Below are positions 1-6,421 of a stretch of DNA of 13,380 bases, piece after piece. Within the stretch, counting starts at the first letter, position 1. Each line of letters opens with the position of its first letter. The notes under the pieces were generated by a model. It searched no databases. It saw only the letters and a program-made list of their open reading frames with translations, and had not been told where the DNA came from. Made by a program: the position numbers and the translations under genes. Source of the stretch: Candidatus Sumerlaeota bacterium (GTDB lineage Bacteria > Sumerlaeota > Sumerlaeia > JADFCT01); the NCBI GenBank assembly GCA_026398575.1, contig JAPLSP010000380.1:1-13380 (forward strand), in the 5' to 3' direction.

Positions 1-78
1 GTAGGCCGCTCGATCCGAGAGCGGCTTTGGGGAGCTGAAGGCACTCATGTCTGGCCGCTCTCGGATCGAGCGGCCTAC
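1..78. repeat. 25-bp perfect inverted repeat, 28-nt loop
   Basis: Bases 1-25 and 54-78 are exact reverse complements, separated by 28 nt (26-53). Each arm also has internal dyad symmetry: GCCGCTC at 5-11 faces GAGCGGC at 19-25. An arm can therefore fold alone or pair with the other arm. Read on the minus strand, the element begins with GTAG about 20 nt after the stop codon of the propeller gene that ends at 99. It could act as a terminator or mRNA 3' stabiliser, or be a REP/MITE-like dispersed repeat. There is no strong T-tract after the stem, so a simple intrinsic terminator is not obvious. The element begins at base 1, so it may extend outside the window. Confidence 0.85.
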
Positions 79-98
79 TGTGCACGGTTGAAAGATTA

Positions 99-1802
99 CT
101 ATTTGCCCACGCAAAACAAATGCTTCTGTCCGCGGATGTAGATTTTATTTTCGAGGAAGGCCGGCGTGGAATACAGCGGCTCGCTGATGTCGCCAGAGTC
201 GCGCGGCTTGTATTTGTCGGTCCATTCCAAGATACGCGTCATACCGTCTTCGCAGGCGATATAGACAAGGTTCCCCACAAGGATCGGCGAAGCCGACTGA
301 CCAGAGGGCAGATATTCATCCCATTTCTTGGCGCCCGTCAGGGTGTCATTCACGGTGATGTGTCCGCCCGCCGCCGCCTGCATGACGTATTTGCCGTCGG
401 CGACCGGGCTCGAACAATCGGGCATTCCCTCCTCAAATTTCCAGGCCACGTGCGTCTTGGTCACATCGCCGGAGCCGCCCGGCCGGATGGCCGTCAGTTC
501 CGCGCCATCCTGCGTGACGAAGATCAATCCTCCTCCGAAGGCCGGCGAAGGACACACGTCGCCCGATAGCACCTTGGCCCGCCACAGCTCGGCGCCCGTG
601 GCCGGATTATAAGCGATTGCAAAGGGGCGGGAACATGTGACCAGTTCCACGCGCGCGGGCGTCCGGATCAGCGCCGGCGAGGACCATGAGTTTGCCACCG
701 GCCGCGGCGTCACCCAGCGGTCTTTGCCCGTTCCGGCGTCAATCCCCAGCAGGCGCGATTTTTTTTCCTCTTCATCGGGGCTTTGGTCCAACTGAACGAT
801 CACGATGCCATCCACGATCAGCAGCGAAGTAGCGAATCCATAGGTGCTGTCAATCTGTCCCAAGTCGCGGCTCCAGAGGATGTTTCCCTTGAAATCCAGA
901 GCCACCAGCGCGCCGCTGGCAAACACCGCCGCAACGCGCTTTCCGTCCGTGGCCGGAGTGGGCGCGGCAAAGCCGGTGTCTTTCGGGACTTTGAAATCCT
1001 TGTCGCGCGGCGGAGCGGGGATTGGCTTTTGCCAGCGGATTGCGCCTGTCGCGCGGTCCAGACACGCCACGCCGTGCTGCTTCTCTTCGCCGCCGCTCAC
1101 AAAGATATTATTGCCCCAAATGATGCACGAGCTTTTACCGACGAAGGGGAGAGGCGTTTTCCAAAGGATATTGCGATTCTGCGCCGCGCTCCACGTCGTC
1201 GGGTAATCGCCCGCGGCGGCCACGCCCAGATCGTCCGGCCCGCGAAAATTCGGCCAAACCGCGACCGTGCTCGTTGTCGGGGCGCCGCCGCCGGGCGAAG
1301 GTTCCGGAAATTCCGCGCCTGGGTCAGAGGTCAATTGAGGCGGCGGCAGAGAGACGCGTCCCAATGCCGCATAAAATCCCACTGCGCCCAGGACGATTCC
1401 CGCCATGGCGCCCACCGCCCAGAACGAGGCCAGGCGCGGAGGAGCGGGATGCGGCGCGAGAACATCGAGTGGTTTTTGAGGCGCCAGCGCGCGGCGCCAG
1501 CGGGCCAGCCCCAGCCACCCCAGCGTGGCGCAGAGCAGCATGTAACCGGCGACTTCGAACCGCAGCCGGTTGCGCAGGTATTCATGGCGAATGCGCGCGT
1601 CAATCTGTCGTCCGCGCTGTTTGAGCGCTTCATCCTGCGGCGAGGCGGAGAGATCTTTGCGGATATTGTCCATTTCCACGGACGCCAACAAACCCGCGCG
1701 ATTTTCCTGAAAATAGATCGCGATCAATCCCGCCGCGAGCAGGAGCATGAATGCCGCCACCACAAGCAACATCCACGTCACGATTTTTCGGGTGTCGTTC
1801 AT
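99..1802 (-). CDS. membrane-anchored PQQ-like beta-propeller repeat protein
   Basis: This 567-aa protein has an N-terminal membrane part and a C-terminal propeller. Predicted membrane segments lie at about residues 8-31, 82-101 and 127-147, followed by a Pro/Gly-rich linker at about 152-180. The remainder (183-567) opens with WPNFRGPDDLG, the usual entry to PQQ-like (BamB/quinoprotein-dehydrogenase fold) propellers. It then repeats blades of the type CLDRATGAIRWQKP, ALDFKGNILWSRDL, GIDAGTGKDRWV and AYNPATGAELWRA. I chose the ATG at 1802 (MNDTRKIV). The frame stays open upstream to 2030, but that stretch is antisense-frame shadow of the permease gene and reads as Arg/Pro-rich noise. The gene starts 2 nt after the permease stop and has no clear Shine-Dalgarno, so translational coupling is likely. 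The propeller is probably periplasmic and binding or scaffolding. Quinone cofactor use cannot be inferred, since many such proteins bind none. Family call sure, function unknown. Confidence 0.85.
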   Translation of the reverse strand: MNDTRKIVTWMLLVVAAFMLLLAAGLIAIYFQENRAGLLASVEMDNIRKDLSASPQDEALKQRGRQIDARIRHEYLRNRLRFEVAGYMLLCATLGWLGLARWRRALAPQKPLDVLAPHPAPPRLASFWAVGAMAGIVLGAVGFYAALGRVSLPPPQLTSDPGAEFPEPSPGGGAPTTSTVAVWPNFRGPDDLGVAAAGDYPTTWSAAQNRNILWKTPLPFVGKSSCIIWGNNIFVSGGEEKQHGVACLDRATGAIRWQKPIPAPPRDKDFKVPKDTGFAAPTPATDGKRVAAVFASGALVALDFKGNILWSRDLGQIDSTYGFATSLLIVDGIVIVQLDQSPDEEEKKSRLLGIDAGTGKDRWVTPRPVANSWSSPALIRTPARVELVTCSRPFAIAYNPATGAELWRAKVLSGDVCPSPAFGGGLIFVTQDGAELTAIRPGGSGDVTKTHVAWKFEEGMPDCSSPVADGKYVMQAAAGGHITVNDTLTGAKKWDEYLPSGQSASPILVGNLVYIACEDGMTRILEWTDKYKPRDSGDISEPLYSTPAFLENKIYIRGQKHLFCVGK

Positions 1803-1804
1803 AA

Positions 1805-2710
1805 TTAAACAATATCCGCAAATTGCTGCTCGACGCGGCGGAAGTAATATAATCCCGCTATGATCAGCGCGACTGTGACGGCCAGGCCGATCCCGATCAA
1901 TTCCCACGGCGCCGGCGGCGCGGGTTTCATCGCGTGATGCGCCAGGAGCCACCGGATGCCTTCGACAACGCCTGCCATCGGATTGAGGCCATACAGATAC
2001 TTCCAAGCGCCCCAATTTTTGTCTGCGCAAATCCTTTCAATCTCGCTGAAGGGAATGATGATCGTGCAATACATCCATATCTGCGTCAGGAAGGGAACCA
2101 ATTCCCGCACGTCGCGAAAGCGGACATTCAGGGCGGCAAAAAACGTTCCGACACCCAAGGCGACGCCCATCATCATCACAACGAGCAGAGGCGCGAACAC
2201 GGAAGTCCATGCCGGCGCGGTATGGAAGTAAAGCATGAACACGATCACGAGGATGAATGCGATGGCGAAATCCACCAGGCTCGTCGCGATTGTCGAAGCC
2301 GGAATGAGCAGCCGGGGCATGTAGATCTTGGTCAGCAGCGCCTGGTTCCCGACCAAGCTGCCGCTGGCCGCGGTCAGCGCGTTTGAAAAATAACGCCACG
2401 CCACGATGCCGATCATGTAAAACACCAATGGCGGCAATCCATCGGAGGATAGCTTGGCCAGACTCCCGAAAATAAATGCGAAGATGAGCGTATTGACCAC
2501 CGGCCCGATGATGGCCCAGGCAAACCCGAGCGCCGTCTGCTTGTAGCGCACCTTGAGATCGCGCCAAACCATGAAGCCAAAGAGCTCGCGATAGCGCCAG
2601 AGCTCGGCCCAATCCAGCGCAGCCCATCCCTTCGCCGCCCGGACGCGGGTGATGGGGATTGCCTCTGTATTATAACTGTTTGTCGTTGTCTCTGGCAAAT
2701 CACTTATCAT
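1805..2710 (-). CDS. ABC-2 type polysaccharide/O-antigen export permease (Wzm/TagG-like)
   Basis: This 301-aa integral membrane protein is the right length for a Wzm/KpsM/TagG export permease. Residues 38-60 (WRYRELFGFMVWRDLKVRYKQ region) match the family's amphipathic N-terminal segment before TM1. Six membrane helices can be placed at about 61-83, 95-117, 141-163, 168-195, 208-224 and 271-290. NVRFRDVRELVPFLTQIWMY (195-214) and GLNPMAGVVEGIRW (241-254) are typical of the family. Such permeases work as dimers with a Wzt/TagH-type ATPase to move lipid-linked glycans across the inner membrane. No ATPase lies on either side here: downstream is the propeller gene and upstream is AT-rich unrelated DNA. 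The ATPase must be elsewhere, or the gene is orphaned. The start at 2710 has only weak ribosome-binding sequence. Lipid export is an alternative, as family members differ in substrate. Confidence 0.88.
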   Translation of the reverse strand: MISDLPETTTNSYNTEAIPITRVRAAKGWAALDWAELWRYRELFGFMVWRDLKVRYKQTALGFAWAIIGPVVNTLIFAFIFGSLAKLSSDGLPPLVFYMIGIVAWRYFSNALTAASGSLVGNQALLTKIYMPRLLIPASTIATSLVDFAIAFILVIVFMLYFHTAPAWTSVFAPLLVVMMMGVALGVGTFFAALNVRFRDVRELVPFLTQIWMYCTIIIPFSEIERICADKNWGAWKYLYGLNPMAGVVEGIRWLLAHHAMKPAPPAPWELIGIGLAVTVALIIAGLYYFRRVEQQFADIV

Positions 2711-2731
2711 ATGAATAAAGATAAATTGACA

Positions 2732-3517
2732 TTAATTAATTTCAAGAAGAAGATCAGCAGCCTTATTAGCTTTACCAAAACCTTCGCAAATCAATCCTAA
2801 AATTATATATGCAGATACGAGGAATTGCATACTAATAGAATAATTACCCAACAGAGCAATTTCTGCTCTATCAGATACTATTTTTTCTACTAGATTCCAT
2901 TGTATTGCAGCCCAGGGCACAAATAATGCCATATAGCCAAAAGCTAATGATACAGATATTGTTCTCCAAAATGTGATCAGTTCTTTAATTCTTTCTTTCT
3001 TGAATTCAGCATCAATATTAGACTTGAAAAGCCAACTGGTCTCGAATGGAGAAAAATATGTCCAGCACGTGACGAAACTTATTAATGCATATGCTAGGAC
3101 CCATACGCAAATACCCATATGAGGAAACTCAGGCAGGAAATTTCGTAAAGAAAGTGCCCCAAACAGAAAAAGAATAAGCGATGGAAATATGGCTTTAGCC
3201 CTCCAAGAAGAGATCCATTTTAGCCCAAAATATGTAGCAAGAAAAACAATGGGAAATGCAACGGCTATCCAATACCCTAGATGGTAAGATCGAGGCGGCC
3301 ATAGCACTGTAGTTATTCGTGCGTCAATAAAAGTAGTGCCGACGGTTGTGGCAGTAAATCCAAATGAATTGAAGAATGCAATCTTTTTAATAAATCGTTC
3401 AGTACCTGCTGAATCATTGTCCTTATATATAGAGATATCAACTACTGACTCATCTGGCAGCTTCAATTGAGTTTGTGGCCAAAATTTACCTTCTTTATAG
3501 GTCGCCTTAATAGTCAT
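2732..3517 (-). CDS. AF2212/DUF104-like N-terminus fused to five-helix membrane protein
   Basis: This is a 261-aa protein whose body I do not recognise. Residues 1-31 read like an AF2212/DUF104 antitoxin N-terminus: MTIKATYKEGKFWPQ, then LKLPDESVVDISI. This is the same pattern as the neighbouring small antitoxin at 3628-3864. The rest is a membrane protein with about five helices: 81-101, 108-126, 134-155, 186-206 and 228-246. A charged loop (EFKKERIKE, 171-179) lies between helices 3 and 4. The start is well supported: GGGGAAGGAC precedes the ATG closely. The gene is strikingly AT-rich compared with its neighbours (19 G/C of 60 at 2761-2820, against 40 of 60 at 4561-4620), which suggests transfer. 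It ends 21 nt before the permease start. It could be a membrane-tethered antitoxin-like protein, or an unrelated membrane protein that picked up the translation start of an antitoxin. Real gene likely; function unknown. Confidence 0.72.
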   Translation of the reverse strand: MTIKATYKEGKFWPQTQLKLPDESVVDISIYKDNDSAGTERFIKKIAFFNSFGFTATTVGTTFIDARITTVLWPPRSYHLGYWIAVAFPIVFLATYFGLKWISSWRAKAIFPSLILFLFGALSLRNFLPEFPHMGICVWVLAYALISFVTCWTYFSPFETSWLFKSNIDAEFKKERIKELITFWRTISVSLAFGYMALFVPWAAIQWNLVEKIVSDRAEIALLGNYSISMQFLVSAYIILGLICEGFGKANKAADLLLEIN

Positions 3518-3627
3518 TGTCCTTCCCCTTTCTTTAGCTATGAGCTTTTATCTAATAAAGGGATAATTCATATACGCATGGCTTTCTTACAGAGTCTTGA
3601 ATATAATGAAGAAGATTCCTATCTATG

Positions 3628-3864
3628 TCATTCATGCAATTGGTCCCGGGTAAAATGTGGCGCATTTAGCGGGATTGGATTAGCACGCATTCGTTCCACA
3701 ATTGAATGCAGCATGCGGCGTCTTTCCTCGATGGATGCGATGGAAGGAGGGATTAGCCGCGGCTCATCAACGGTAATTTCCACCTCTTCCCCGTCGGGTA
3801 TATCCAATGAATGGGAAGGAAATAGTTTTCCCTCATGGTAAACGGCTTTTAGAGTGGCGTTCAT
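3628..3864 (-). CDS. AF2212/DUF104-like antitoxin, no toxin gene alongside
   Basis: This 78-aa small protein has the AF2212/DUF104 antitoxin layout. A beta-strand N-terminus (MNATLKAVYHEGKLFPSHSL, then DIPDGEEVEITV) is followed by a charged helical tail ending FTRDQLHE, the sort of tail such antitoxins use to engage a PIN-domain (VapC) toxin. I chose the ATG at 3864, 11 nt from AGAGG. A TTG at 3873 (MRK extension) would sit only 2 nt from the same motif. In intact modules a PIN toxin gene usually overlaps or abuts the antitoxin stop. Here the overlapping ATG (3635) opens only a 27-codon frame to 3552 with no PIN motif, and the next real gene is the DUF104-membrane protein at 3517. The antitoxin is therefore solitary, or its toxin has been lost or replaced. 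Family call fairly sure. Confidence 0.75.
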   Translation of the reverse strand: MNATLKAVYHEGKLFPSHSLDIPDGEEVEITVDEPRLIPPSIASIEERRRMLHSIVERMRANPIPLNAPHFTRDQLHE

Positions 3865-3967
3865 TTTTCTCAAAGCCTCTTTCTGCGCGAATCATCCGCA
3901 AATCTGATAGCTCGATTCAACCTCTGCATGCGAAGGAAGTCAACAATGAAAGCCCAATATGGAGTTC

Positions 3968-4483
3968 TTATGCTTCCCCCAACACCCACTTCCTGATTGT
4001 CTCTTCCGTCTTGTGCCACTTTTTTGCGTTCAGGCGCAGATCGAGGTAGGCCTCGTAGAGTGCGAAATAAATCTGCGTGAATTCTTCCAGCTTTTGCCCG
4101 CGCAAAATCAATGCCTCATTGGCCGGCATGCCTTTCGGGACGGGCAGCGTGAGGCTCGCGATCCCGAGCGAATCCGCGCTCAGCGCGCACGGCCAGCCGA
4201 GTTCGCCCTGCTTGATGACGACGCGGCATTTATAAAGCTTCTTGCCTTCGCGCAGCGCCGCATGGGCTTCGGCCGAGGCGCCGGCGCGCTCGCCCTTGAT
4301 CGTGATCTGACTGGCGTCCTGATCCTCCGATCCGCGCATTGCAATCGGCTCGCCCACCTCGATCTTGACGTCGCCGATTTTCGGCAGTGTCAGACGCGGG
4401 CTTGTTTCGCTGCGGAACCACAGCCACGTCAGGAATTCTTCGCCCAAGAACGCCGTGCGTTCGATTTCTTCGAGCAGTCCCAT
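3968..4483 (-). CDS. RdgC-companion protein, probable C-terminal half of a split RdgC
   Basis: This 171-aa protein is encoded directly after the RdgC-like gene: its ATG lies 3 nt past that gene's stop. Its Shine-Dalgarno (AAGGAG, 4490-4495) sits across the end of the upstream gene, so the two are co-translated. Residues 13-26 (LGEEFLTWLWFRSE) form a conserved-looking aromatic block. Residues 72-91 (EAHAALREGKKLYKCRVVIK) match in spacing the C-terminal region of E. coli RdgC as I remember it (EITNHIEAGKVVTKLAL): E, then G at +8, K at +9 and K at +13. Strands then follow (LSADSLGIASLTLPVP, 101-116), with a helical end at 130-168. I infer that this is the RdgC C-terminal domain as a separate subunit. 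RdgC binds double-stranded DNA and affects RecA-dependent recombination. It could also be an independent partner of unknown fold. Gene certain, assignment moderate. Confidence 0.7.
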   Translation of the reverse strand: MGLLEEIERTAFLGEEFLTWLWFRSETSPRLTLPKIGDVKIEVGEPIAMRGSEDQDASQITIKGERAGASAEAHAALREGKKLYKCRVVIKQGELGWPCALSADSLGIASLTLPVPKGMPANEALILRGQKLEEFTQIYFALYEAYLDLRLNAKKWHKTEETIRKWVLGEA

Positions 4484-4486
4484 GGA

Positions 4487-5161
4487 TCACTCCTTCTCCG
4501 CGCCGGGCAGCGGGAAGGGCTGCGCCTCGGGCAAATGTATCTTGCGCGCGTGGCCGAAATTCCCCGGCGCCATCGCATCCAGCGCATCGCTCAGCTTATG
4601 CTCTTCGGCCCACGTCTGCGCGTACGTCAGCGGCAGCATCGGCGAAATTTCGAGTTCGAACGTGCTGGCGAACAGGTCCAGGAATTCGTTGCTCGCCGAC
4701 ACGCTCGTAGCCGTTGAGTAGAGCCATCCCGCGTCGTAGTTCCAGAGCATCTCGTAGATGGAGGTCGAGGGCGATGTTTCGGCCAGGAGCTTGGCGCGCG
4801 CCTCGCTCTGGATCGCGCGGCGCTCGTCGGCGCTGAGGCGTTTGCGCTGTCCGTCCTTCAGCCGCTCGGCGATCGTCGCCTGAATGCGCGCGTTCAAGAC
4901 CGTGCGGTTGGGCGACTTCCTGTCAATCCGGACTCCGAGGAAAAGGAACTCGCCGTGCAGGAGGCGGTCCAGTTTGATATCTTGAGCGAGCACGTCAAGC
5001 GGATTGACCCATCCGTTGGCGCGATCCTCGCCGCGCGCCGCATTGATGGGCTTGAAAGCGAATCGCGCGAGGGCTTTCTGGGCTTTTTCATGGAAATCGC
5101 GCGGCGGCGGCTCCAACACGCGATAAACCAGGCACGAAACCGTGCCGGAAACAAAAGGCAT
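4487..5161 (-). CDS. RdgC-like recombination-associated protein (N-terminal half)
   Basis: This 224-aa protein follows the RdgC family pattern. It has an N-terminal strand (VSCLVYRVLEP, 8-18), an amphipathic helix (HEKAQKALARFAFKPI, 24-39) and GWVNPLD (50-56), matching the GWVPP region of RdgC. LFLGVRIDRKSPNRTVLNAR (73-92) corresponds to the family's alternate-strand plus IDxKxxP segment. KRLSADERRAIQSEARAKLL (107-126) is the charged helix ending in LL. It is shorter than the roughly 300-aa E. coli RdgC, and the missing part may be supplied by the next gene. A TTG at 5170 would extend the protein by three residues but sits only 2 nt from GGGAGG, while the ATG at 5161 is 11 nt from it; I prefer the ATG. 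RdgC forms a DNA-encircling ring and modulates RecA. The call rests on recalled family patterns without an alignment. Confidence 0.72.
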   Translation of the reverse strand: MPFVSGTVSCLVYRVLEPPPRDFHEKAQKALARFAFKPINAARGEDRANGWVNPLDVLAQDIKLDRLLHGEFLFLGVRIDRKSPNRTVLNARIQATIAERLKDGQRKRLSADERRAIQSEARAKLLAETSPSTSIYEMLWNYDAGWLYSTATSVSASNEFLDLFASTFELEISPMLPLTYAQTWAEEHKLSDALDAMAPGNFGHARKIHLPEAQPFPLPGAEKE

Positions 5162-5383
5162 GGGACTCAAAACCTCCCAACGAAATAGATACGATGCGCA
5201 AGGGGCAGAAGTCTGACGGCCCCGGCCTGAAAGTCAAGCGCAGAGTCAGCCGTTTCTTATGCCTTGCTTTTGCCAGGGGGGATTGCGCATGATAACTTGC
5301 AGAAGATTCCATACGGCGGCCGCCGGTTCGCGGAGGCGCGGATGCGAATTCATCACATCAATTTTCGAAGGAAGGATACTGTT

Positions 5384-6163
5384 ATGAGAAAATGTATGCT
5401 TGCAGGAATGGGCGCGCTCGCGCTGGCGGTGGCGATTTTAGCCCCGTCCGGGTTTTTGTCATCGGCCGAAGCCGCCAAGAAGATTCAGACGCTGCTGATC
5501 ACGGGCGACGATGTCTCGTCTCACAACTGGAAAGAACAGTCCGCGGCGATCAAAGATGTTCTGACCGAAGCCGGAAAATTCGAGGTGACGGTGGTCGAAG
5601 GCTTCTCGATCCTTGATAAGAAAGACGATCTCAAGAAATACGACCTGATCGCCTTCACCATGTTCAACAACAAGAAGGCCCCGATTTCCGATCAAGCCAA
5701 AGAAAACCTGCTCTCGTTTGTGAAAGATGGCAAGGGCATCACGATTCACCATCTGGCCAGCGCCTCGTTCCAGGATTGGAAGGAATGGAACGACATGTGC
5801 GGGCGCTATTGGGTCCGGGGCAGCAAGAACAAGGATGAGAATTCCGGCCATGGCCCGCGCAGCGAATTTGAATCCAAGATCGTGGACAAAGACAGCCCCA
5901 TCACCAAGGGCATGAAAGATTTCAAGACCGACGACGAGCTGTATGCCAAGCTCAAAGGCGACGCGAAAATCAACGTCCTCGTCTCAGCAGATTCGACTTG
6001 GAGCAAGAAGACCGAGCCGCTGGCTTTCACGCTCGATTATGGCAAAGGCCGCGTCTTCCATTGCGCCTATGGCCACGACGGCAAAGCCATCAAGATCGCT
6101 CCCGTGGCGGCGCTCATTGCGCGCGGCAGCGAATGGGCGGCGACCGGCAAAGTGGCGGAATAG
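5384..6163 (+). CDS. ThuA-like domain protein, Sec-type signal peptide
   Basis: This is a 259-aa exported protein. The ATG at 5384 follows GAAGGAAGG at a normal distance and begins a clear signal peptide: positive MRK, hydrophobic core at about 6-24 and a cleavage region near AEAA at 28-31. The frame is open upstream to 5264, but those codons do not look like protein. The mature part is a ThuA-like (glutamine-amidotransferase-like fold) domain: KIQTLLITGDDVSSHNW (33-49) is the first strand and turn, KKYDLIAF the second, and GKGITIHHLASASFQDWKEW (about 116-135) the signature HH block. The domain ends with LDYGKGRVFHCAYGHD (near 220-235), the GxGRVF strand. ThuA proteins act in disaccharide (trehalose, 3-keto-sugar) catabolism in rhizobia; many PVC relatives are uncharacterised. 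The gene probably forms a sugar-related pair with the ThuA gene 258 nt downstream. Divergent from the rdgC-like operon across a 222-nt gap. Confidence 0.85.
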   Translation: MRKCMLAGMGALALAVAILAPSGFLSSAEAAKKIQTLLITGDDVSSHNWKEQSAAIKDVLTEAGKFEVTVVEGFSILDKKDDLKKYDLIAFTMFNNKKAPISDQAKENLLSFVKDGKGITIHHLASASFQDWKEWNDMCGRYWVRGSKNKDENSGHGPRSEFESKIVDKDSPITKGMKDFKTDDELYAKLKGDAKINVLVSADSTWSKKTEPLAFTLDYGKGRVFHCAYGHDGKAIKIAPVAALIARGSEWAATGKVAE

Positions 6164-6214
6164 CGCGCTTGGGGGACATAGCGTATTTCCAGAGATGAGA
6201 TTAATGCGGATAGG

Positions 6215-6327
6215 AACAGCGCCAGCTTTTGGAGTAAGGTGGCTTGCCGCCTTCTTTTTAGCGCCAGGGCCATTGAAACGCCAAAAAGAAGGCGGCAAGC
6301 CACCTTACTCCAAAAGCTGGCGCTGTT
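6215..6327. repeat. 49-bp near-perfect inverted repeat (long hairpin)
   Basis: Bases 6215-6263 and 6279-6327 are reverse complements with a single mismatch (A6260 against C6282) around a 15-nt loop. Each arm contains a nested small hairpin, AAGGTGGC-TT-GCCGCCTT in the left arm. The element sits alone between the two ThuA genes. Read as RNA it would be a very stable stem, so it may stop transcription after the first gene or protect its mRNA end. The length and near-identity of the arms also fit a MITE-like or palindromic dispersed repeat. Confidence 0.92.
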
Positions 6328-6421
6328 TCTTAGCGCATAACATCCGCCTTTCGAAATAGAATCTGCAGAAACATTGCAAGATTAATCCGGCGGTTCCAAT
6401 TCAGATAAAAAGGAGTTTACC

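Noticed and set aside
783..1808. 341-codon plus-strand open frame
   Set aside because: It lies opposite the propeller gene, is Arg/Ala/His-rich and shows no family pattern; a typical antisense shadow in GC-rich DNA.
1803..2030. N-terminal extension of the propeller protein
   Set aside because: It overlaps the permease gene in another frame; the extra residues are Arg/Pro-rich without structure, and the ATG at 1802 starts a clear membrane helix.
3552..3635. 27-codon frame overlapping the antitoxin stop (starts MNDIDRNLLHY)
   Set aside because: Its position suits a toxin start but it is too short and lacks the PIN Asp motif; not called as a gene.
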